NCBI GenBank assembly: GCA_030549495.1 | Contig: JAUIRK010000919.1 | Coordinates: 989,001 to 1,053,000, forward strand | Origin: Nectonema munidae | Lineage: Eukaryota; Nematomorpha; Nectonematoida; Nectonematidae | Direction: 5' to 3' | Length of the DNA stretch: 64,000 nucleotides | Part shown: one piece after another, positions 11,467 to 26,400 of the stretch | Layout: the number at the start of each line of letters is the position of its first letter | How positions within the stretch are numbered: the first letter of the stretch is position 1 | Notes under the pieces: model-generated | Told to the model about the DNA's origin: nothing | Databases searched by the model: none | The model's input: only the letters and a program-made list of their open reading frames with translations | Translations under genes and position numbers: made by a program

Positions 11467-14400
11467 GTAAGTTTTAAATTTTGGATGAAATAAAATTATA
11501 TTTCAAAACTTTCTCAATTACGTTCTTTTCTATAAGAGCAACTAACACTCACAATGTTTCAAAAATAAAGGGGTACTATTTGCTAGTTTTTTAAATGATG
11601 AGTAAAGATCTTGTTATGAAAAACTTTTGCTTACTAATGCAGCACAACTCATCCGTTCAACCTCCATATTTGTTGAGCCATCTATTCCTTTTTCTAAAAT
11701 TAAACACATTTTATGTTTTCGAGAATATGAATTATTTTTTATAAATAATTTTTGAGTGCCGAGTTGCATTATCCAGTTCCTTTAACTCCTTAAAATAGTT
11801 TCTCTGTTGCGAGAAAGGTTTTTGCCTAACTTAACAATATTAACCACATTGTTACGCCACTACGCTATTTGCGTTGTGAAATTGAAGGACATTAGAAATT
11901 CTAAGTAGCCATTTGGCACCAGTGCCCTATTATTCTTCGAAGTAGAGAAGTTTAGATCAATAGATGCAACATGGGTCGTAGTGTAAACGCGGACAATGTG
12001 GCAAAGATTATAAGAAAATCAACGCATGACATTATAAATTCCTAAATATGTCTTTACTTCTACATAGGTTAACACTACAAGAAGTTAAGAGTTTAAAGGG
12101 ATTATAAGAAAAGTTTTTCATGAGAACCCTTTGGATGGAATTTCATCACTGAGCAATTCTGCGTTTGACTTTATTCATATGATACATTTACGCTGGATTT
12201 TCTTCATGAGTTCCAAAAACCCTTGAATAAAGACATTTACCACAATCAGTTTGCTGATTCATAATATGAACATAAGTTTAAATGCTCTTCATTCATATGT
12301 TCTGATGCTAAGAATAAAGTAATTTTTTATTGAAATTTTCGTCAAATAAATAAAGGTATAAATACCCTAAAAACCAATAGGTAGCGCTTAATCAGTTAAA
12401 GCACTCTGTTCTTGACTGCAAAAAACTGTAGAAAATCTTTTTGTACATAAAGTACACCAGGCCATCAACACAGATGTGGAATTGCGGTGATATTTGAAAA
12501 TTGTAATATCCATTCCTTGATATCAACATTGTAATAAACTGTAACAGACTTGGGCTCAAATATATTTGTATTTTAGGGTATTTTAACTACTTTTCAAATC
12601 ATTTGTATTTGTAATTTTAATTTTGAAAATTGTCGTATTTGTGTTTGAAGAACTTAGCAAAATTATTTGAAAAAACAAATGCTTTTCAAATACACTTAAA
12701 ATACTTCTCTGTAATTTTTTGTAAAATTAACCTTGCTCGTGAGGCTTGAAATCATAAAGGCTATACTAATGCATGTAGACATTTTAGTATATTAACATTG
12801 ATTAGTGCAGTGTCTTTTATTCTTTTGTTTTAATAAGAATAAGAATAGCAATCATAGATCATAATACATGCTAATGGTCAATAATAATCAATGATGTGTT
12901 TATTGTAATATATACTAATTTTTTTAATTTTTTTAATAAATATGGAAAAGTATGCGTGTATTGTGAGCAAAGTATTTTGTTTTGTCTTGCCTGTGAAATC
13001 AAATGTACTTTAAAATTATTTCAAACACTTTTTTGTGCTTGTAATTGAAATCCCGCTATAAAATATATTTTTGTTTGTATTTGAGAAATGTCAATGCATT
13101 TGAATTATCTCAATATCGCTGTTACACTAAACAAATACGTATACTTGCTGCTTCCACCTATATTTAATCAATTCATCTCACCTTGAAAAAGACAGAATTT
13201 CACCACGACTTATTCATAAAATGTCCTTACCTTTTTATAAATATACGAAATCCAAGCAATCCTTCTTTTATGAGGTATCTTGCTTTTTCAACAGTTCTTG
13301 AGCACTAAACTGTTTCAAAAATGGTTGTTATCTATACAATTTGTATTCTAAATGCTCTATCTTGAATTGCTACGTGTGTAGGAAGAATAATTATATGCTT
13401 ACGAGCCAACTTTAGTTCTTGTTTCTGATATTATTAACAATGTGTGCATACTTGCTTTTCTCTTAACCTTTCCTCATCTCATATATAACATAATATATCA
13501 TTATTAATTGACTTTATCAATTATATATTGAGCTACAAATTGTTTATACTACCGGTGATCTATTTTTGTGAAACTTTTGAAAATAAAGATATTATTATTA
13601 TTGTTATTCAATTGCGAATTGCCCTGATTTTTTTTGCTTTCTATGATTATTGAATAATAATTACGGGTCATATTAACATAACATTTTTTAAATTCTCGTA
13701 CTTGCACAATTAAGGGTATTCTTAATTAGTTGATAAGTATCATATTGTTGTGCCGCCAATTTTAGTGAGTAGTTTATTGTAGCGGTTTTCATTTCTAAGG
13801 TCAATATTTTATATTATTTTTTGATACTTTGTCAAGCGATCCACTGGCCTCCTAACAATCCCTGTGGTGGATTCGGTCAACTTATTTTCATTCTTAGCTT
13901 TCTAGCAATGCTAACTTGTAAATAAATGTCGCATGTCGATGTGTGTCATGTATACTACGTTCTTCTGTCATAGATACAGGGCCTGTCGAAATTTTTGCAA
14001 ACTCACGGAATCTGCTTCAAAGTTTGGTTAATCTTAAAATCCAAGGAGGAGGCGATTGTCCCGAGATGTCTGTTGGAGCGATTTATAAGGCCATTCAAAT
14101 TTCCCGCGCAAACTCCTTCATTTTTGTCTTCACAGATGGATCTGCTAAAGACTACTATATGACGGATGAGGTGATAGAATTGGCTATGAAAAAAAACATA
14201 CAGGTTTTGAAGATATCTCATTTAATTTATTTCGAGTGAATCCTTTAATTTGATTTGTTCATTAAATATTTTTGACATGTCTATTATTTTAATAATAATT
14301 TGAAAAATAATGTAGAGGGTCCTCAATTCTCTAATCGGTGATAAGATGATGTACTTACTTTATGAAATAATAATCTGAGTTTTGTTATTGCAAAATCTAG

Positions 14401-17400
14401 ACTTTTTAGAAAAGTTGTTTTTATGCATTTCATTGTTAGTTTGTCCAATTGAATTTGATTTATTTTCAAAAATGTGTTCTTTTTGGTAAACAAAATGTTG
14501 AGAATCGCCTATTTTTTTAAAGTCGCATAATTTTAAACAAATAAATAATAATATTAATCTAGTCAACTTGTATTTCATTGGCTACTTACAATATCATATT
14601 GTCACTTTTTAAACGGACCCAATAGCATCTTTTATAAAGTGAAAATTTGCAGAGAAAAAATATAGAAAAATGTTTTTTGAATTAAAATTTTTTTCAATGG
14701 ATTTGTACTAAAATGGGTTAAATATTTACCTACTAAACACAAATGTGACTTTAATCCCTTATAATTTTTAACGAAGAATGATTGTTTAGGTGCTTCACTA
14801 TTGCTTATTTTGTTCACTAATTTTAATTAATCATTTAAAAATACGCAATTGATTATTGATATGTAAATAGAAATAAAATATTTTTTTATCATAGTAATAC
14901 CTAATAAAAATAAGAATAAAAATTTATAATAATTAGATTTATTGCATAAAACACATTCCATATCTCATAGAAAAATTGTCATTTATCCTTATCTAATAAG
15001 AAATATTTTTTTCTTGACCATTTTGAAAATTACTCCATCTTTCCTTCATTTTCTAATATTTTGTAATAAACTTTAAACCAATTTATTTCCTAGATTAACT
15101 TTGTTTTAACTGGTACTTGTGGAAATTTATTGGATGTTGGTTACCAAACTTTCGAAAAAATTGCTTCCATAACTTCTGGACAAATTTTCAACATTTCCAA
15201 ATTTGATGTTTCTAAGGTGATCTTTATATATATCTTCATTTTTAGAAAATGTGATCTCTGATTCCTTTCCAATCCTTGGCATTGGAAAGGCTAATTGGTC
15301 ATTTTTAATTTAGTGTTGCATTACTCCATAAAGTTGTCCTAAAACAGAAAACAGCACCTATTAATTTTGAATAATGAAAAACGGGGTAAATCAATCAGGG
15401 TAATCTGGAAACGGTTGATATTTAATTTTTTTAATTCTTTTTATACTGCATTATTTTTTAAACCAGCCTTCTTATTGATTTTGCCTTATATATTTGTTTG
15501 ATATTTTATTCATAGCGCTGAAATTCATGTAATCCTTAACTTTTATAGTTATAATTAAACTTCTTTAATATAGCTATAACCTGAGTTATGGCCAGAAATT
15601 AGAAGTTGGGGGCACAAGAGGAAGTTGAGGGGGCCTCAATATTTTGATTTAAAATTGGGCAATTTAATGCTTTTAAAAATAAGTAATGAATAAATAAAAC
15701 AATTATTTATAGAAAAAAAAACTCATCTCATTTTGGAAAAGCAATACATGCTCTCTCAAAAAATTTGAATTCTTCTTGTTTTGTTAAAAAATTTCTTGAT
15801 TGAATCAAAATGTCCTGTCCATCTTTGATCCATAATCCTTTGCATTTTCCCTCCATCATATATTTTCTCAACATTAGGCTTCCTGGTAAAATTGTAAATG
15901 AGCTTACACACATTAATGCATCTTGAAACTTCATCTACAGAATTCAAAGCATTAATCACAACAAGATGAAGCTGGTGATTCAGGCAATGTAAAAAAAGAA
16001 GAAAATAATAGGAAGTCGGAGGGGCACAGGAGGAAGTTGGGGGGGGGGGGGGGAGGGGGTGGTACGGCCCCCAAGGCACCCTTCTCGCTACGGCCTTGTA
16101 GCTATAACCTGAGCTGAGCATTAAAGCGTTAATCCTTAATTAAGGAAGTTATATTTTTTAAATTTAACTTTTAAGTTAAGCTCCTGATTAGTTAACTAAA
16201 TAATTATTTCTTTACTTTACGTTAAAAGTTTATGACAAAAATTAATTTTATATTTTTCCAGATGTTTTAATTTATAAATTTTTAATTGATATTTTTGGTT
16301 GTTTTCTTTATTACAATCAAATAATGAAAGTTTCTTGCAAGTAATTTGCTCAAGACCTGGGTGCAAATGTTTTACTTGGCTTGCTCATCGAAATTCGATT
16401 CAGCAATTCCTTTAAGTGCATCAGTTGAACGCTTATTTTCCATTGGGAAAGAGATCCTGAGAACTAAAAAAGCAACGCCTTCTTATGCTAACTTGGAAAT
16501 GTTGCGTTTTTAAAGGGAAATATAATTAATAAAAAAAGAAAAGATAATTTCAATGTTCGTATACATAAAAAGAATTATATTCCATGATTATGTTAAACTT
16601 TATTATTTTTGTTTATTTTTTTCACAACTACATGTGAAAATGAAAGAAATCAAGATTGCTAAAAACAGTTCTACATTGTTTGAAATTTTAAGTGAGCTTT
16701 GCAGTCAGAAAAGATGTAAAAACTTAAGCAATTTAATTTTTGCATATAATAAAATGCGGCTTCAAAAAAAATAAATAATGTGCGAGAAATTTTTAAAACA
16801 GATGAAATGATTTTAAAAGGAATTATTTTGCATCAAACTGTCGTATATTGGCAGCTTCTTAAATGAAATACGATCGTTTCCTGATTCTCCTGCGGTCGAA
16901 TGATGTGTCGTTGAAAATTTAAGATTCTAAATAAGCGTTAGAGACATTTCCCAGCATGACACTTTATTCGCTAAAATTAAATTGTGTATTACTTCTGTTA
17001 CATAACCATCAAACAGCATTGAATTATATAAACAAATGAATTTTTCATTTTTTTTCCAATAAAAATATGTAAAAAATAGATTTATAAAAAAATTTATTTT
17101 TTTCATTTTTTTTCAATAAAAATCTTTTTTAAAAATTTTAGTTGGTTAATACTAGCCAATTAGTTTATAGTAGTTTTTTAAAGTAATCAACCACAAATGA
17201 TCAAAAGTTTATTTTTAAGATGTGAAATGTTGCATAGCTAATCGTGACGAATGCAGAATTAAGAACTCGAAGAGTCTTTGAGTGATAAAATTAAGACGAA
17301 GTTGACACTTTTTAGCCTCTATCTTTGACTCAATTCTTTTATTTGTAAAATTCTTCTTATCATTTATTTTTAAGCATCCCAGTCTTTTTTTGATCAGCCA

Positions 17401-20400
17401 TTTATAACGTTTTGACAAATACAAAAATGCGAGTTTTTTTCACTTTGATTTTTGCTTTAGATTTTGCTGTATATTCGTATTTGCATTCAACCCAACAAAG
17501 CACTCATTTACTCCTTTGACAAAAGAGAGTTGAATGGTCCAAGTATCAAACACTTCTTCAATGTTGATAATCAAATTCAATCTTTAATCATTTCTTTGAC
17601 TGCTCTCAATTCAACTATCACAATTTTTGACTCAAGAGGTCTGCTTTTAATTTTATTCTTAATTTGAAAAGTTGGAGGTGCAGTAAGTAAAGGCCAGTAA
17701 GGCCATCTCAGTAGATTGTAATTTTTGTACTAAATTTAAGCAACTTAATTATTTCATAAAACTAGATTGATTCTTCCTTGCTTATAGGCGTATCATCACA
17801 AAAGATGCGGTTGTGATATTGACTTAACCCATTTACGGCCAATGTTCCTATTTTGGAACATAAGTAATTTCATCTTCGTTTGCTTTTTTCAATGACTTTG
17901 AATATAAATCGTCTGCGTTTTTTTAGATAGCGTCTGCTTTGCTTGGCCTTAAATGGGTTAATGTCGCTTGCAAAATTGACAATGACAAAATTGCTTGTGC
18001 ATGAATATTGAGATTTTAGAATTTAATGTGTTCATGTTTCAGTCTTTTGTTTACTACTCCAATCTGTCAGATTTTCCTAATCAAACAAACTAAATATACA
18101 CATTTATTATTACAAGTTTATTAATCAAAGTAAGCAGCTAACTTACTTATTACTCATAAACTAAAAATTGGTAACTAAATAATTAGAAAACTTACTAAAT
18201 AACTGGCTAATAAACTAGAAAACCAACCAACTTACCAAAGATAACTAACTGACTAGTTATCTGCAAATAAATAAGTGACCAATTAACAAACAACAGAATA
18301 GCAATTGTTAAGAGCAGCCATTTGAAAGAAGTGGTGAACGACAAAATACACGTGACTTCATCTTCTCAGTGACAATATTCTCGCTGTCGATATTGCAAGA
18401 TGCGAAGTGGCAACCCTAAACGCCACTTAAGCACATACGGAGAAGGTTTTAGATTTACACATTATTTTAAATAAACATAAGTACACTTTTTGTTTTAGAT
18501 TGTTACTTATTCAGTAGACTTAATTTTTTAATTTTAAACTCCGCTGCAAAATGAATTAAACTAATTTGAACATTAACCCTTTCGTGACCAGTGTATCATA
18601 TAAGATACATAAACAATTTTACCTTCTTCTGCTTTTTCAAATAGATTTGTATATGAATCTTCTGCTTTCTAATAAATATCGTCTGATTTTTAAGGGTTAA
18701 AACAAAGTTTAATTCGTAAATTTTCTCTGTGATTTACTTTTAAAATTTTTTTGCAGATCGTCTCCTTGACTACAAGAAGAGTCGATTCAAAAAAATTATC
18801 GATCTGGAAAATGTAAAGATAATAAAAGTTAAAAATCCTATACCCGGAGAATGGAAGTTAACGGTAAGAAAAATACAATTTACAAGGCATCTTTACACTT
18901 ATCTTACTGAAATAAAATAATTTTGTTTACATGTGTTGTAAATGGAGTCTGGATTTGCATCACTCATCATAGTCGTTCGCTCAACACTGAAAAAATAATT
19001 AGTAAATATTACTAACTTAATTAGTGGGTTTTACTGTACCTAAATTCACTAATTTAATTAGTATTATTTACAAATCTATCATAAAAAATATTAGTAAATT
19101 TTACTAACTTAGTTAGTACATTTTGTAGATAAATATAACAGCTTAATTAGTAATGTTTACCGATCTTTATTAGTAAATAGTACTCATATAGTTAGTATTA
19201 TGTACTAGTTATGTATATCACTTATTCAAGTGGGAAAACTTTCTCCGTGATTCACTTTCCTGAAAAGAAAATAATCAGTCAGTTTCAAATAAAAATTATA
19301 AAAACGACAATGAAGTATTAACTTCATTAAAATATTTGGAAGGCGGCAGGGTAATTCAAAAAGTTAACTTGAGTAGTGGGCTGAATAAGTTTGGCAATTA
19401 TTGCGTTAGATGCTCAAAGATATACAGTCGCATATTTTTACTTTTCTAATTAAAATAATGCATAAGTTTATTAAACATTTCTAGAATAAAACAAATGTAA
19501 ACGCTTTATAAACGGAAGGAGGATATTTTAAGTTGAATACATAACAAGAACAAAAAAAATATTGAAAAGTTTTAAAAACGCATTTGTTTTCGATAAAATA
19601 ATTCCATCAATTATAAGTTCAAAACTGTCTTCTTCGCTTTCAATTGTATTTTTCACTATTAGTGAAATCAGAGCGCGTTCTTCATTTCCAAAAATCAGAA
19701 ATATTTTAAAAATAAGGAGGAAATCCAGTGATTCTAAACAGTGATCAATATTAAATGTTATAATTATGTTTTTAAAATATTACCATTTTTACATTTAGGT
19801 AAAAATTTTGTAAAGTTTGCGGAACCAACTTTTATTTTATTTTTAAAAACATTTTCTATTGCAACTTTAAACATTAACATTTTTTTGTAGAGTATATTTG
19901 TTTATATCTTCAAAATTTACGAGATGCATTCTTCTAAACTCTTCTATAATCTATAAAAAATAGTCTATAAAATAATATAAAATATTATATATGTATAAAT
20001 ATCTAATAATTTTTATCTCATTTGATAGCTTCAGCATTGGGTAGCAATTGGTAAAGTTTTTACTTTTTGCTACTGAGTCTTCGTTTTTGGAAAGTTTCTT
20101 GCATATTTATATAATTTGAATAAGTATCTTGTGTAGAATTTTCTTCATTTTGAATACTTACTATTTTTCTTTTTTTCTCTTTAACAATATTAAGATTTTT
20201 GTCTTTACCTTTCCTTTCATTTTGAAACTTGCATTTTATTTTTTCGTTCCAATATATCTAAATATAACTTTTAAAATAGAATAAGCTTATTACCTTACAA
20301 ATAATCATTTACAAAAGCCGACTGATAATCCATCTGATGTAAAGTTTGTAGCTGAGGGTACTGATTCAGTAAACTTTCAGTGATATTTTTGTAAACAGTA

Positions 20401-23400
20401 GAAGTAGGATAACTTAGTATAAAAATGTTAATTATATTATAAAACATTCCATCTTCAAAATTTGTTATGTATAAATAAAGAGCGTCAAGAAGTTTTCGAA
20501 TATCTTTTTTTTCCAGAAGTTCTTTACTTAAAAGTTTTTTTTCCAATCCTTTAGGCAAATAATCTGCACTTAAAATAAATTCATTTGAAATAACCAATCT
20601 AAAATAAAGTAAATAAATTTAAATCTCGTTTCATAATTCATGATTAAAATGCTACCTTTTTGAAAAATAATAAAGTAAAGGTATTGTATGAGCAACATGG
20701 GGTAAAGAAATATTCATATTAATATGGCAAAAATTATATTCATTTTCTGAGTACAAAATTGTATCACTACTTGTATCACTATTAGCAATCAATTCAAAAT
20801 GCTTCAGTCGCAAATGTCTTAATAAACTATGCTTAGTAGTTTAACTTTTACTACAATAAAAACATGAAAGTTTTACATCCTTATGATTATCAACTAAGTG
20901 TAATAAATAATCATTTTGTCTTCTTGTTCTAAACGAACACATATTGCGTGAATACATGGATTACTTACTATCGAAACCAAAGAAGGGTAAGAAACAAAGA
21001 CAAGAAAAATAAAGGGAGAAGAGATAGAAATGATATAATAAGATTGAAAGAGAAAGGACAAAAATTTTATAAGTAAACAAATGAAGGGTAAAGGACTAAG
21101 ATTTTCGCCATAAAAAAATAAACACTAAATTTTTTTAACTTATCTTGATATTAAAATACATCTTTTTAATTCTATTTATAGCAAAAAATACATTTTTTAA
21201 AATTAATATTAATATATTATAATAAAGCAATAACATTCTTGATTTTATACTTGAGGAATGTTAGTTAGACTGGGTTTCGATAACTCAAGGTCTTGGGTTC
21301 GATCCTCCATCAAGCCTACTTTGCTTATAGTTCGATACAAACGGTGAAATTGTGCCTTCTTGAAGAAAACAGTCTACTGTATCTTTACCGTTATACGTTG
21401 GTCGCAGGGATTACAGAAAATAGTTTACTAATATGCTTAGTAAAAAATCAACTTACTAACTAATTTTTTTCACTTACTAATTTACTCTGTAAATATTACT
21501 AACTAGTTTTCTCAGTGAAGCTCTTCCAGGATGGGGCGCAGAGTAAAAAATTTTATAGGAACCTTAGCTAACTTGATTAGGAGAAAGGAGTTGAGTCAAA
21601 AAAGGCTGTAATGATAAAACTTATGAAGCAAAGGATTAACGAACGATGATTTTACTTCTTTGTCTACAAAATCCAGGATGTCCAAATTCTTGAATACGTT
21701 TTAAATGCCAAAAAATATATTAAAAAAATGTGATTCGTTAGAAAAATGGTGGATCTGCGCATTTTTGAATCGGAAAAAAACTTTTCAATGTCATTAAAAT
21801 TTAAGGTTAACTGCGACTTAAGCTAGTTAATGAACATTAAAATCATATTTTCACTTGAGTTTTAAGAGGTATATAATAATATTTTCGCAAACATTTAAAA
21901 CTTAAGGTTTTTAGCTTTTTCAAAAATATTTTATAACTAAAGCAGACGTTTTTATCATTTAGATATGCACGTGGGGTGAAATGAAGTGTCCCTCCCTAAC
22001 TCTAACCCTAACCCTAACCTCGTGTAGCAGTTCTTATTTGCGTGTCTAGGCCAATAGATCCACTCTCTGTTTCACATAAATTCGTTAAATATATAGATAT
22101 ATATCAAATAGGGAGAAAAGATACCTCAAAGCAATACGAATGTGGAAAAAGAATTATAAATTATTTAATTGCTCTTACAGGATAAAGTCATAGGGAAAAC
22201 TTGCTTCTATTCCTTCAATTAAACGCGGATCCATGAAATAATGTGGATCATTGAGGCAAGAGTCGGGGTCGTGGGTTGGCGAAGTTGGAGATTTTAAAAG
22301 GATAGGAGTCGGAATTAGTATCTAATAAGGGTTAGGAATCGGAGTCGATTTTATTAAGTACTAAAATGTTTTAAATAAAGAAAATAATACTTCAATTTTG
22401 TAGGCGTTTGGAGTGAGCTTTCTTTGGTTGAAGTCGGAAACAAAGCGTTTGTTTTAAATTTACAAAGTTTTTAAGTGATTGGAGTTGGAGTCGAAGTTGG
22501 ATTTTTTTTATAGTAGTGGAGTCGGATTCCGAATTTTATAAGTACTAAGAGTGTGAATCGGAGTTCCATATTTTCCCTCTGAAATGCAGATTAAATGGCA
22601 GGGAGAGAAGATACTTGCTATCATTTTTAACACTTTGGGCTAATATCTAGTTAATTATCCACCTATGTAACTAAATAACTACACGTTTAGAAAACAACAA
22701 ATAAACTGTTTAGAAATACAAAATTTATGCAATTTGGGTGTCGACAAAATGTCCACGCTAAAAGAACTCCTTAGCCTGTATTGGGACGCCTTTTCTACTT
22801 ATTTTATATGTGTAATTGAAATTATTGTCTCTTTTAATATGATTTCAATCTGTTGACATCTCGGCTTATGTCTTTTATTCTCATAATCTCTTGTATGTCA
22901 CTCACACACTCACATACATTTATTTTATATTGATACTCATGAATCCAGTAAATAAGGTGAGTTATATTTATCTTTTTAGTTGTCATTTTGTTTGTTCTTC
23001 CTCAATTCTTACTTGTAACATTTTTGGAATCTTCTTTCTAATCAGTCAAAAAATTATCGTTATATAAAAAATTTCAACTTAACTTATATGATGAAAAATA
23101 CATTATATTAAGTTATATATGTGTGTGTATATCTTTATTTTCTTAGTAGCGAAAATTAGACAAAAAAGAAATCAATGCACAAACATAAAAAATGTTATCT
23201 AAATCAAAAGGTAAATACAAATAAAAAAACTCAAGAATATAAATATAAAGAAACTATAAAAAAATTGTATAAATTTATTTTCTAATTCAATTTTTGTTGA
23301 ACAATTCTAATCTTCCTTCATAAAAATTCGCGCCTCAGAGCTTTGAGGCTGTGTAAAATCATCTATTTATTTATCTGTGTATATTCAGTGTCGGTTCGAT

Positions 23401-26400
23401 TATATGAGAAAATATAAGTATCTCAAAAGTTGAGGCTCTGAATTGAATATTCATCGTTTGTGGGTAATTTTTCCAATTTATGACTGAAGGATTTTGTGTG
23501 CTATAAAGTATAAAATTTTCTTAAAAATTACTTTCAGATAAATACAGATGGAAAAATGACGTCACTTCGTGTAATTGCTCAAACATATCTCACTCTCTCA
23601 CACGGATTTTCTGTCAATAGCAAAAAAGGCCAAAACATAATTTCCGATTTAGCTCATCGGCCCTTTGCTGGTAAAACTTTTTCACTACTTCATAATCACG
23701 ATCATCATCTTACCATAAATCATTTTTCAACTAAATTTATTTCAAATTGGAAATTAACTAAAAATTTCTTTCAAATAATATAACTATTTTCTTGTTCAAA
23801 TTTGAATTAAGCTCATTTCTGTGTTCTATTGTTTGTGACTTTTAATTGAATCTTCTTATTTTTTTAAAAGTATTTTTAATTTATTGGTAGGCTATTATGG
23901 TTTTTATCGAAATTTTTTCTTTGCAGATATTGAATCCAAACTCTATGTCTTGCCCCTTGTGTTTCCTTTCAACGGCTTCGTGAATCAAGTGCAAGTCCAA
24001 ACGGTCAATGGAAGCATTATTCATACAGAAGATTTAGACAAAGTGGAATCTGAAATGGACATCTACTTCACCAAACTTTCCTTTAAGTCAAAGACCTTTT
24101 ACCGATTGGCCTTTTTTGGATTTCTTGAAAACCGCTATAAGTTTCAACGAATTTCATCCCAACTTTTTCGACCAATCTCTGCAGGTATGACCTAGACAAA
24201 TATTTAGAAACAAATATCTGACTATGCATTTCATGAAGAAATTCCATCCCATGCCTACCAGGGTGGTAGCATTTGATTGGGTTAATTTTGTGGTGGAAAT
24301 TCTTCATATGAGTAATTCTGTGTATAACTTTTTTAAAATAAAATTATAAAATATTTTTTATCCTTCATGCTAAGAAAAGATGCGTTTCATTTACTTTGTT
24401 TAATTCTTGACATTTTACTTATATAACCCTGTTTTAAATGATTTTATCCCTCAGAAAAAGATTCAATACAAACTTTCCTTTGTTCCAATTATATTATAAA
24501 ATTTACACACTGTAAATTGTTTGATAACTTAAAAAAATATGAGTTAGATGTGTTATCGAAAAGTGACGACCGGACAATTTGTCACATAACAATCAATTTT
24601 CATAAATTGCACCCTATCAATAAAACTGTCTGCTATGTTATTTACTGATCCATTTAGATCTTGCCAATTAATATTGTTTAATAAGTAATATACTATCAAT
24701 ATCAACATTAACATACTTTTATAATTTATTCTGAAGAAGAACTCAAGGAGAATTGGATATATTAGCAAATAAAATAAAAATTTTCTTGATGCAATATCTT
24801 TCCCTCTATCTTAAAATAAGTAGGAAAAAGACAAAATATTTTATAATGGTAATAGGTCAGATGTCTGTATTATACGTTAGACATACTTTCCGTAGGCAAA
24901 TTGTCTAGGTACTGTATGGAAGACGTGTTAGAGGAGCATCAAAAAGATCCATTTTTAAATTTCCTCTTTCATTTTTTCCATTTAGAAGTGCCAAAGTTGC
25001 ATTTGGTGGATAAGGTTTCTCTCACAGTGGATAAAAGTGCGAAAATTGTTTGTTCTGTCAAAAATGAAAATCCTTTTGTCGTTCACTGGAGCAAGGATGG
25101 AAAAATTTTGAAAAAAGAAAGTTTTGCGGGGTAAAACGGTCTTTCTATACTTCTCTCCACTGTTGTTTCTAGACACCCACAAATATTTGCTTATTTGATG
25201 TAAAATTAAACTTCATATACATAAACTTTCTAATATATCTATTTTATCAACCAAATTTTGGATTTTGTTTGCCAATCGAATTCCTTTAAATTTGTTAATT
25301 CACAAAACACTTACAATGTGTCTATTTGCACATTGTTATATTTTGAAATTATATCGACCATTTTGATTGAGCCTTTCTAAAATATATTGTATCCTTAGTT
25401 TTGATGAAACCTTAATTAACAAATGTCATTTTTTGTGTTTATGATCTAAAAATGTGGTTCTCCAGATTATTTTTTACTAAAGTTCATTTGATTATAAAAC
25501 TTTTTTTAGTTATAGCAATGAAATTAAAAAAAAAGTTTGAGAACACACTATGCGCAATTTTATCATAAAATTGTGATTACTCTTTTAAGGAATGAAGGCG
25601 TAAAATTATGTTTTTAAAAGAAGCTTTAACAAAGATTTTATGAATCACGATGTAGTCGTTGGAACAGCGATTCCCAAACTGATTATCACGGCAGCAAAGT
25701 GTGCCACAAGATTGATTAAAGGGTGTCACAAAATATACATTCTCGGTGGCTAATAATTCTAAAACAATTTCACAATTATTAGTAGCCCGAAGTCCTTGCT
25801 TTTTTTAAGAATATTAAATAAAACTTCTCATGATGTTTAAGATGTTATTTCACAGTCATATCTAATCTTTTAAGCAATGCTCTTTTTGATTTTATGTATT
25901 GTATTCTCGCTCTCTTATGCTTTTTATCTCCACTATGCTAAAATTAGTGTAAACCTGTTTATTTTTGAAATAAACACTAATGATATTTGAGATTTTATAA
26001 AAGTGGTGTCTGAAATTTTAAAAGATCAGCAAAAATGCCTCAGGGTAAAATGAGTTTCAGAACCACTGCTGAAGAATTTAGACTGCAGATATATGAATAT
26101 AAAAAATTTTTTTGCTTACCAAGCCGAAAATCATAGTGGCCTCGTATGATACCTTAGTTTATCAGGAGAAATTATGAACATTTATCATTAAAAGCACAAA
26201 AATAAAGTCCCAAGCTTTCTTTTTAAATCGAATTTAATAAAGCAGAGATTTTTGCTTTCTGGGAATAATTCTTCTGATAAAACAATTGTAGTTAAAAAAC
26301 ATACGCCTTCATTTAGACGAAAAATATCGTCATTGATAAATCTAGAAGCCTGCTTTTCTATATGCATGATATAAAAAGAAATTATTACTATACAACAATA

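Larger units (their letters stand above)
18985..21517 (-). mobile_element. CACTG-ended DNA transposon in intron 5
   Basis: The ends are inverted: CACTGAAAAAATAATTAGT at the left and ACTAACTAGTTTTCTCAGTG at the right, continuing as arrays of ACTAATTTA-like subterminal repeats at 18995-19200 and 21430-21510. CACTG/CACTA ends are typical of the CACTA-Mirage-Chapaev group; no clear target duplication is visible beyond AA. It holds a damaged zinc-finger protein on the minus strand and a nested SINE. The ends look well preserved, so it may not be very old. Confidence 0.7.

Noticed and set aside
21280-21310. Functional tRNA gene
   Set aside because: The B box is good but acceptor and D stems do not pair properly, and the non-tRNA body recurs elsewhere, so it is a SINE.
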